Shown here: in pieces, positions 56,195 to 64,000 of the stretch
Numbering within the stretch: position 1 is the first letter of the stretch
Layout: each line of letters starts with the position of its first letter
Origin: Atherinomorus stipes
Lineage: Eukaryota; Chordata; Actinopteri; Atheriniformes; Atherinidae
Direction: 5' to 3'
Assembly: GCA_023101725.1 (NCBI GenBank)
Contig: JALJCO010003053.1
Location: 806,001-870,000, forward strand
Length of the DNA: 64,000 nt
Position numbers and translations under genes: made by a program
The notes under the pieces: model-generated
The model's input: the letters and a program-made list of their open reading frames with translations, nothing else
Told to the model about the DNA's origin: nothing
Database searches by the model: none

Positions 56195-56302
56195 GGGTTA
56201 ACAGACACGGCCGTATTCAGATGGTTCTATGATCTTTGTGTTTTGGCAGATCGTCAGCACGTTCAAAACCTTTACGATCTTATATCGTCATATCGCACAG
56301 CC
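56195..56302. mobile_element. Right terminus of a hAT element
   Basis: Ends cttatatcgtcatatcgcac then agcccta; the reverse strand starts TAGGGCTGTGCGATATGACG. Possibly the right end of the hAT that starts at 47594. Confidence 0.55.
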
Positions 56303-56674
56303 CTACTCTGTAATGTTTTCTGCCTTTCATTGGCTCTGGCTGGTTTGCTGGACTTGACGCACACTGAGCTGCACCGTCTTCTGTTACTGCATGCTGACAT
56401 TAGCACGTGTCCAATGGTGCGCTCTTAAGATTTCTCAGAAAAACATGTTACCGCATGTTAATGACAGATTAAACTGTTGTAACAGATGGAAAAGTGCAGG
56501 GACAGAGAGCAGGAAGTGCAGGAGACATTTTCCATGCCTCCATCACATCTGTATATGTGTGTATGAGGGGAGAAAGAGCGGTATGAATGAACGGTATGAT
56601 GTGCTTTTTTTTTTCTCTTCCAAAATCCAATTCGTGGCGTTTGAGTTGAATCTGTGGCGGTGCGCCACACATTG
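56303..56674. other. Unassigned, repeat-like; no gene
   Basis: Overlapping frames of 61-139 codons in both directions without domains. T-run at 56605-56615. Confidence 0.35.
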
Positions 56675-56895
56675 GTCTATGTCAGGGATGGGCAACTCCG
56701 GTCCTCGAGGGCCGGCATCCTACAGGTACTGGGCATTTCCCTGTGTTAACACATCTTGTGACCTGTGCAGAACTTCACATCAAGCTCTGCACAATCACCC
56801 ATTGATTTAAGTCAGGTGTGTTGCAGCCAGGAAAATCCTAATACCTGCAGGATGCCGGCACTTGAGGACCGGAGTTGCCCATCCCTGGTCTATGT
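56675..56895. mobile_element. Palindromic hAT MITE, perfect 8-bp TSD gtctatgt
   Basis: TSD at 56675-56682 and 56888-56895. The tips cagggatgggcaactccggt and, on the other strand, the same 20 bases match, and the inversion continues through cctcgagggccggcatcct. 205 bp, non-coding. Confidence 0.93.
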
Positions 56896-57650
56896 GTTGG
56901 AAACCCGGGGGGTCGGGTCGGGGCTGCCGGTGGGGGCGCGTCTCACGTCGCAGTTAATAATGACAGACGTCAACAACTTAGCAAACGTTATTTGCTCTGA
57001 TCAAGGCAACGTTGGGACCAGAAATTAAAAACAATTGATTCGCAAACACGAAGAGATCACGAAGACGGTGTCCTGCAGCCTTTAGTTTCATTTGCAGGAC
57101 ATGTGAAGGCTACGTGGTCTGTACAGTCCTTAAACAATACCAAAAGCCAAATTTATGACAAAATAGAAAAGTAACGAGTTTTGAAAGGGTTTGGTTTTTT
57201 AAACTTTGATAAGTAATCACAAGATGTGTGTTATTCCGGTGTGGCTTGTCATTAAAGCCAGTTTCCGGAGATGAACAATAAATTAATGCGCTGTGTAAAT
57301 AAATAAATAAAATGACGGAATACTTTAGAGATCTCTGGATAACATACCTATAGGTTATCATTACCTTAGACAACTGTCCAACATTGATATTCACGCTGTT
57401 TTCCATGTTGGCAGATAGGAGGCAATTGGGACTCGTTCCCCAGGCAACGGCGGCGGTGCAAGATGATGCTACAGACAAAACGCTCGTCAGATTAGTCTAT
57501 ACAAGTAGTTATGTCTTGTATTAGTTTGTCCTCCTGTTGGCACATTGCTCAAATGGATTTTTGGAATTTATTCAAATTATGTGTAAATTTTAGAGCAAAT
57601 ATTTGAACGTCATTTTGGAGCAATTTTCAAAGCTCTACCCCTGACTGATA
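56896..57650. other. No gene recognised
   Basis: A 122-codon minus-strand frame at 57478-57110 has no known domain. Confidence 0.4.
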
Positions 57651-57659
57651 CCTACAGCC

Positions 57660-57765
57660 TATGAAGTTCTCAGTAATTGGAGTCAGGTGTGTTGGAGCCA
57701 GGACGCATAGAAAACCAGCAGGATTGTAGCCCTCGAGAACCAGAACTGGACACACCTGATAGCAC
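57660..57765. mobile_element. Half of a palindromic hAT MITE
   Basis: gagtcaggtgtgttggagcc, aaaaccagcaggattgtagc and ccctcgagaaccagaactgg match the right half of MITEs such as 56683-56887 and 37277-37464. The left half is missing or unrecognisable. Confidence 0.6.
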
Positions 57766-58292
57766 CAAACTATAACCTCGTCTGTAGGGCACCAAAGTGG
57801 CCATAGCCAGCCCTGGGGAAACCCTGCCTTGTTTGTAACAGATGCCAGACCCCATCTTCAAGGCTGTAGACAGTTTCATTTGTTCGGCAAATCCTTATCC
57901 ATGTCCTCATCAATTGGCCACTTCTGAGAATCTGGACAGAAGCCTGTTGTATTATTTTGATTTTTATACTAATCATGCCTATTTTAGATTATGTTTTTAT
58001 TGGTTCAACCCCTGAAGCAAAATTCTAGACTGTAGGGGCAAATTACTACATGCAAATCTGGATCTGAGTGGATCTGGCCCTTGGTGACAAAAAGACACAG
58101 TTTCAAGTCTTTAAAGGCAAGGGGATCCTAGAAAAATGGTTTGAACAAGTTACATTTTAAAAGATACAGCCCCCAAAACCAAGCCTCCAGCACAGGAACA
58201 TGTGCCCGGATGGTTTACAAGTGAAGGTAACCGATAACAGCTGAGTAGATAGCTCGTTAGCCTGCCAGTAAACAGGGGAACCACGTTGTGTG
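57766..58292. other. No gene recognised
   Basis: Mixed sequence; nothing resolved. Confidence 0.4.
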
Positions 58293-59301
58293 TTAAAGGA
58301 GTCATCACCCGGAAATCCCACTTTTTCACGTTAAAACATGTATTGGAACAGGACTTCAGTTATAATGTGCCAGAAACTCCGGAAAGTGAAAGTAACTTCG
58401 TCTTTGAGTGCGGGCGCTCTCTTCTCACCAGAATCGGCCACAAGCACGCGCTCTCCACAGTACGCGGTTTGGATGGCGTGAATTAGAGGGGCTGCTAGCT
58501 GCTAAGCTAGCCTCTTTAGCGCCACCTAAAAGCAGCTGATTACCTGCCGCGGAGTCGTTATGATCAGCTGTTATGATGTGAACTAGATAGGATGCGAGCA
58601 AGCTGCTACTGTAAGCTAGCATCTTTAGCACCACCTGAAGGCAGCTGATTACCTGCCACGAAGTAGACCAGCTTTGTCAGAAAGGACGCCGGCGACAAGG
58701 AGGAGGAGGAGGGGGGAGATTGCCATGCTGAGTTGCCTCGGCAGAAGTTCAGCAGTTTTCAGTGCTTTAACAGGAGGGACAGCTTTACCAGGGAGCAGTG
58801 GATTATATTTATCAGTGAGGATGTGCAGTCGGTAAGTGTTGCTGCTTGTGTAACTTATTATCTTTTGTGTAAGAGACCAGTAAACGGTGGTTGACGAACG
58901 GACAAGCTGCTAATGTAGCTACAAAAGCTAACACTGTTTGGTTAACTTCATGTCAGACGTTCGCTCCTTATATTCATCAGAGTCCAGCCCTTTTACTCCG
59001 CGGATCCTCTCCATCAACCGCACCGTTACGTTTTTATCACGTTTTTCTCTGTTGGGACATCATTTTCCTTCACCTGCTCTGTCCTGATAAAACTTTGTTT
59101 TGGCTTTGACGTTTGCCTCGTGAACGCGCTTACAGACAGGTCTAACTCTTGTACATATTCTCGCGACAAACAATAGTTGGGGATAAAAAGAGGTTAAAAT
59201 GAGCTCATTATCATTTTCGTCCCACCCAACTAGAATTAAAAATTCATTTGAAGATAATTTAAGGATTGTGTATGTAAAACAGCAGGTTATGACACCTTTA
59301 A
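58293..59301. mobile_element. TTAA-flanked non-autonomous element
   Basis: TTAA at 58293-58296 and 59298-59301; tips aggagtcatcacc and, on the other strand, aggtgtcataacc. 1,001 bp. It contains a direct duplication of about 65 bp (58492-58556 and 58598-58666, centred on cagctgattacctgcc). The interior is CpG-richer than its flanks; no transposase. Confidence 0.78.
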
Positions 59302-59892
59302 GTGTTAATTTTCTCACCTCCAACTTCTGCAGTCTAAAACATCCACACCACAAACGCCAACACCTTCATGACTTGATCCACATCCGTTTCTTTTTTTTTT
59401 TTTTAGTGCATTTTAAGAGCAAACAGCTACACAGATAGCCTAATGGCAGCGAGCATTCACAGCAAGTTGCAAGCAAGTGAGCAAGCACGCATGTGGCAGG
59501 CGTGGGGGGAGAGCTGACCGATCCCCCCCTGCCGTGGGGACCGGTCAGACTCCAGTTTGGTTCTCTTCGTCTCACAAGACAAAACTTCTCTTCTTTGTCT
59601 TACTGGAGTCTGACTTGGGGTTTGAGAGGCACCCACTCTCCATCTTTTAGCAGGATGCTTAGCATGAGCGGACCTGTAGTGGCGGAATACCACACCAGCA
59701 CAGACAGACAGCTTGTCTCCCCCACAAGCACCCCCTTGAGGCTTCGTACCCGAATTTCTCGTACTGAGCATTCAGAAACGGTATTAAGAGACCACAGCAG
59801 TGAAGAAAGATCATCTCATTCTACACATCAGGCAATTGGAAGAGCATGCGGAGGAAAGAAAAGAATAGTATTCATCATTTAAACTTGTGCAA
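59302..59892. other. Body of a TTAA element or unassigned; one 129-codon open frame
   Basis: The frame at 59493-59882 (plus) is opposed by one of 104 codons on the minus strand, and neither has a domain I know. The sequence runs up to the TTAA-element end at 59893-59958 and may be its interior. Confidence 0.35.
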
Positions 59893-59958
59893 TGCACCTT
59901 TAAGCAATATGGTAAAAAATGCTCCTGGAAAACATCATCCACCCTGCCTTTAAATGAA
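59893..59958 (-). mobile_element. Terminus of a TTAA MITE (family of 31049-31598), inverted
   Basis: On the minus strand this starts TTAAAGGCAGGGTGGATGAT and continues TTTTCCAGGAGCATTTTTTA, matching 31051-31100 over about 60 bp. Confidence 0.7.
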
Positions 59959-60762
59959 TGTCACGTTATCACTGTCCTGGGACTTGGTGATTTTGTTTTC
60001 AGCCATACTCACGTTTCATATCACAAATATTCAATTGCCTATCTGTTGGTCTTCTTGTTACAGTTGGAGGAACATAAAAGCTTACATCCTGATGCCCGAA
60101 GTAATGCAATGAACTATCAACAATAAAATCATGATAATTACAGTCATACAAAACACCCTTGTAAGCTAACATTATAATCTCCAAGACCTGTTAAAGATTA
60201 GAAATAAAAGAAGTATGAATCCTGCTACTGATTTTGCATGTTTTAATTGTATTTAAATACCACATTGAACAGAAGCATTACTGTACATATCAGTTTACTG
60301 GAACAGCAACAGTTTTCCGACTGACAGGATGAACGGATGCATTCAATGTTGGAAACAAGTCTTCTACTTTGCAAGCTTCCTCCATCCACAGTTGTATGAC
60401 TGTTAAGTGTAACAGCAGACACTGCGGAAAGAGGGGGAGCAGGAAGAAGAGAGGTTAAGGGGGTTTCCCAGGAGAGGGGCTGCCCGAAGGAGGCACGATT
60501 AGGAGGTGAAGCAGTCAAACGCTTGCACCAAATGTGCTGGCACGTTATGATAACCCCAGGCTGTTCCAGAGTAAGGGGACTGAGAGACAGATTCTACTTA
60601 TGGCTGACTTCAGCTGGATTATTTATCAGTAGCCAAGCTTACAGTGGACCCCCCCCCCAATATCAACTTGCAGATGCCTGCATGTTGACACTCAGCTATC
60701 TGCTAAAACATATTTGTAACTACCGAAAGCAACATAGATTTTTACAAAAGTTTTGCTGAGTG
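59959..60762. other. No gene recognised
   Basis: Ordinary sequence; a C-run at 60651-60659. Confidence 0.4.
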
Positions 60763-61588
60763 GCTATGTCACAGGGTGAACAACCGGGTGCTGCCAGAGA
60801 CTGGACTCTGCCCACTAGCTTGGTTTTTAGCATGCTTTTTATGGTTTTTGTGTGGTTTTAAACCCTGTTTTTATTCCCAAGCTAGTGGGAGCTTTTAATG
60901 AACTGATTGGCAGCACCTGGGGAGAAGGACTCCTCCCCTGGCTTAATTGAAGGCTGGAAGGATAAAAGCCGGTGTGCGGACAACGGAGGAGGAGCGACTG
61001 AGAGCTGAAGGACTGAGGACTGGGTCCAGGAGCCGCAGCCGGGGGAGGACGTGAGTCCCTTGGCTGGGGGGCTCGAGGCAGTGGTGGGGCAGCAGCGGCG
61101 GCAGCAGTGGAGACGGTGATGGCGACGGCGGCGCAGAAGAGTGGCCCGGGAGTCGGAGGGCGGCCGCGGACCCTACTGAGGAGGGCCTACGGCCAGAGGC
61201 ACGGCCGCCCGGAGGAGTGACTGCCCGGGCCACAGAGCAGCGTTGGAGTCCCGGGGGAGCCTATGGCCAGGAGGGCGGCTGCCAGGAGGAGCAGCCGCCA
61301 TGGACCTGGGACGACGCCGAGAGAAACGCCAAGAGAGACGCCAAGAGAGACGCCGGCCACTGCCAGCCCTGCAAGCCCCTTTTAGCCCCCTTTTTTATCT
61401 TTTTCCTTTTATTACTTTTTAATCGGACTTTTAGGATTATTTTAGTACTTTTTAGTTTAGTAGTTTTATTTGTTTTATTCCTTTAATAAAGCTTTTATTT
61501 CTTTTAACCACCACCTGCTGGCGAGGTCTTTCTTTCCCCTCCTCCTGCAGTCGCCGGTATCGGCAAAGAAGCACCCCCGTGACAGCTA
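60763..61588 (+). mobile_element. Solo LTR with TATA box and poly(A) signal, 4-bp TSD
   Basis: gcta at 60763-60766 and 61585-61588 flanks an 818-bp unit starting tgtcacaggg and ending ccccgtgaca (TG...CA, 6-bp inverted tips). gataaaag at 60961 is a good TATA box and aataaa at 61485-61490 a poly(A) signal. Between them is an unusually GC-rich, CpG-rich leader (60990-61350). No second LTR or internal region is seen, so it is a solo LTR formed by LTR-LTR recombination. Confidence 0.75.
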
Positions 61589-61639
61589 CACTTTGGCTCC
61601 ACCCTTGAAGTGCTGATGACACAACCTTAACTTTAACTA

Positions 61640-62140
61640 ATTTTGCAATACAACAATAACCTGACTCCGCCAGATGGATTTGCTCCCGCATATCCATCTG
61701 GGAAGAGTAGTTTTTGGGAAGGGGCGCAAATACTGGTTAGCTGACCACCTATGTTGGTGATAGACTGGCCAAATTAACCAATCAGATCAACGAAGCATAT
61801 GACGTACCAACAGAGCGACGACGAAAACACAACCACAAGCCAGGCTACTCTTGCTGCTGCCGGCAATGGCTCGTTAGCTCGGCAAACAAGAAACATGTTG
61901 GCAGTAATTCTGACAAAACTTGAGCAATAGCCACGCTGACGCTAGCTTCATCCGCTGAAGCCACCATGTTGTTTAGACTGAACTGTCACTTCTCGTTGCG
62001 TCACACCTCAACCCGCCTCAAAGCCAACTCTGATTGGACGTTTGTTTGGTAAACTGCTCCAAATTCTCTTTAACGGAAAGTAGCCAGACTAATCTGCGAG
62101 TGAAAACCTGAAGCTTGCGAGATCAGGATGGTCTCCTGAG
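61640..62140. mobile_element. Probable MITE with degenerate TIRs
   Basis: cctgactccgccag (61660) and, on the other strand, cctgatctcgcaag (ending about 62128) are related. Near the left end ccagatggat..atccatctgg forms a short hairpin (61672-61701). Text such as accatgttgtttagactgaa is typical of non-autonomous fish elements. Confidence 0.45.
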
Positions 62141-62879
62141 GCTAATACAGCAATACAACAAAACAAAATAAGTAGTTCTGTGCAGTTGGAGGTCAATCAG
62201 ACTTTTTTTTCACGTAAATATTCAATGTTTAGGAGGAGCGGCTAGCTAGCAGCTAGCAATTAGCTCTCTCTATGATATGATGTCAGTGGTAGAAGCAGTT
62301 GTGTTTGGCTGATTGTTTTACATGCAGAATAGAAGCAGTGGAAAACATGAAAGATGGCTCCAGAGCAGCTAGCGTGTAACTGGTTTGTGTGGTGGGATCA
62401 TGATGCTGGGGAATATGGGGGCATCAGGTTAGAACCTGACTTAGAACTGTAAGTCAGCTTCTCACAGCTCCAAGTCCCTTTCCTTGCCCCCATTTACTCA
62501 GTTCAGCTCCAGCCTGTAAGACTGACACTGAGCAGACTCAGAACTGAAGGAGCAGACGCAGAACAGCAATAAGTGGACCCACAACTGTTAAAGAGCTGCT
62601 TAGACCTGCACTGAGTGGGCAAAAACCTGCACCGATACGAGGCAGAGTCAGGAGTGACAGCGGAGAGGCAGCCATAATGGCTAGCCTGCAGCTAACTTGC
62701 AGCAAATAATTAGCCTTTAAAGATGAGAAGAAAACAACTAACATGGTTCCAGCTACGCTTTAAATTGTTCCCGTTTATTAAGATGAGGATAGAAGGAAGG
62801 ACGCATCTTTGGAAGCAGTTGGAGAAGTCGTGTAATGGCCGCAGAGGCCTGTGACCGAGGAGCAGCTGTCTCTGCTCAT
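62141..62879. other. No gene recognised; AGCTAGC-rich
   Basis: gcggctagctagcagctagc at about 62239-62258 is a local simple pattern. Short frames only. Confidence 0.35.
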
Positions 62880-62880
62880 T

Positions 62881-63235
62881 AGAGGTCGAACAATTAATCG
62901 GTTTGGCCGATTAATCGGCGCCGATAGGACGTTTTACAAACTATCGGTATCGGCTGAACTTGGCTCCGATAGTGGCCGATGGCTGCAGTTTTTTCCACAG
63001 CGCCATAAACTGATTCTTTCCTGCGCTGCTCTCTGATCACTGAGGGGCAGGGCTGCTCTTCACACAGAGAGAGCAGGGGGAGAGGCGGAGGGGTTTGTGC
63101 AGTGCAGTTGGGAGAGAAGGGGGGAAAAGAGGAGGAATGAGGAAAAAAGGAAAAAAAAAAAAAACGGGAGGGAAAGAAAAAAAAGAAATAAAAAAAAAAA
63201 AGGAGCACCGCAATATTGTTTTTAAGTGTCTGTCT
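62881..63235. mobile_element. Left part of a hAT element (GGTCGACCGATTAATCGG type)
   Basis: Starts agaggtcgaacaattaatcg, then ttggccgattaatcggcgcc, with several CCGATA/TATCGG repeats, as in a common teleost hAT; related in subterminal style to 3888-5636. After about 63110 it turns into A/G homopolymers. The right terminus is not seen. Confidence 0.65.
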
Positions 63236-63240
63236 AAATA

Positions 63241-64000
63241 AAACAACTTATTTTGGTTGAACAATGCCCTTTATTGGAACATCTGCACTTCTTCCCTTGA
63301 TGTTTAACGGCGTTGGTATTGGCAAGTGATGTTAATTTACCATCACCAACTGGAAGTCTCATCAGGACAGGTGGCGTACACCTGACTTGCACTCTCTCCC
63401 TGTGTTTTATAAGACCGAATGAAGTTCATACCGCGGTCAAGGTATGACGAAAAATGTAATGGGTTTTAATTAAAAAAATAAATAAAAATTAAAAAAAAAA
63501 ACGAGAGACTAGGCATTTAAAGGGGGGCCCCATCCCCCCCTCATACCGCTACGTTTCTTACCGTGGTATAACTTGAAACCGGAAACTGGCACATCCCTAT
63601 GGCAATACAACTTGAAGGTTGAGCCATCACTATCCATCTGTAAACTGGAAAAGTAACTTAAAACCTGCTTATCCTCTTACAGTGTGGTTAGGACCTGTAG
63701 GAAACCTAAAAGAACTAACCAACCATACGCTTTTATGAACAATGCATGTGCCGGTATAAAATTCTGACAGTATGATAACCTTGTGCTAAAATATCACGGT
63801 ATCACGGTATACCATGCTACCATGACTACGCTCTCAAATACTGTTATTTTTTAAGCGTTTGGGTAAATACCCCAGGAAACAACTTATTTTGGTTGAACAA
63901 TGCCCTTTGTGGGAACATTCCTTTGATGTTTAATGGCACACGTTGAATGTTTCACGGTCGCAAGCAATGTGTGAATTTACCGCCACCAACTGGGATTCGT
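63241..64000. repeat. Direct repeat pair (63241-63357 and 63877-64000) around a hAT-like core
   Basis: aaacaacttattttggttga followed by acaatgcccttt, ttgatgtttaa and caccaactgg recurs about 636 bp apart in the same orientation. Between them are taccgcggt, taccgtggtat and tcacggtatcacggtatacc motifs of another hAT-like family (about 63418-63830). The second copy is cut by the window end. Confidence 0.65.

Noticed and set aside
59493..59882. 129-codon plus-strand frame
   Set aside because: Opposed by another frame, no domain, likely interior of a non-autonomous element; noted but not called as a gene.
60943..61486. Open frames in GC-rich sequence as a possible first exon
   Set aside because: They lie within an LTR with TG...CA ends and a TSD; GC-rich DNA lowers stop frequency.
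62894..63264. 104- and 75-codon minus-strand frames
   Set aside because: Phe/Pro-rich translations of A/G homopolymer runs in a hAT.

Overview
The window looks like gene-poor, transposon-rich DNA from a teleost fish, probably intergenic or deep intronic. I find no exon of a host gene, no tRNA or rRNA gene, no CRISPR array and no bacterial-type operon. The organism call rests on the repeats: Tc1 copies, many hAT elements with 8-bp target-site duplications (TSDs), TTAA-type elements with a THAP relic, Harbinger-like elements, several LINE clades, a tRNA-derived SINE, and the GGTCGCGGGG...TGCTGGAGCCTATCCCAGC dispersed repeat of fish genomes. I cannot name the species.

Layout. 1-5.7 kb: end of a TTAA element, a foldback element, and a 1.75-kb hAT (perfect 8-bp TSD) inside a LINE 3' tail. 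5.7-13 kb: mostly single-copy AT-rich DNA with several stretches that read like conserved non-coding elements, plus a suspicious homopolymer island. 13-20.5 kb: LINE fragments split by a MITE, a dead Tc1 copy, and a three-level nest (Kolobok-like element holding a dispersed repeat holding a hAT). 20.5-29 kb: microsatellites, hAT ends, quiet sequence, a TA-flanked TIR element, and a hAT with an inner foldback. 29-35 kb: two Harbinger-like elements of one family (one carrying a SINE), a TTAA MITE with a perfect 34-bp palindrome, and an unclassified element with a 117-aa ORF. 35-38 kb: a Tc1 copy broken by a low-complexity insertion and joined to LINE pieces. 41.3-44.4 kb: a 3.1-kb near-perfect palindrome with 1.5-kb arms and a near-matching 8-bp TSD. 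44.9 kb: a hAT reduced to 19 bp between perfect 8-bp TSDs. 45-47 kb: a LINE (minus strand) split by a TIR element. 49.4-56.2 kb: a Ty3/gypsy-like LTR element (minus strand) with both LTRs, a tRNA-Leu primer-binding site, a polypurine tract and a gag relic. No pol is recognisable; its body is occupied by a hAT transposase pseudogene and other DNA elements. 56-64 kb: hAT MITEs, a TTAA element, a solo LTR with TATA box and poly(A) signal, and further hAT ends.

Nothing here appears to encode an intact transposase or a cooperating gene set. What the window does record is an insertion history: nested elements with readable TSDs give the relative order of many events. The most unusual objects are the 3.1-kb hairpin, the 19-bp hAT vestige, the gypsy shell filled with DNA transposons, and the three-level Kolobok nest. 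All family assignments are from reading the sequence by eye; no database search was run.
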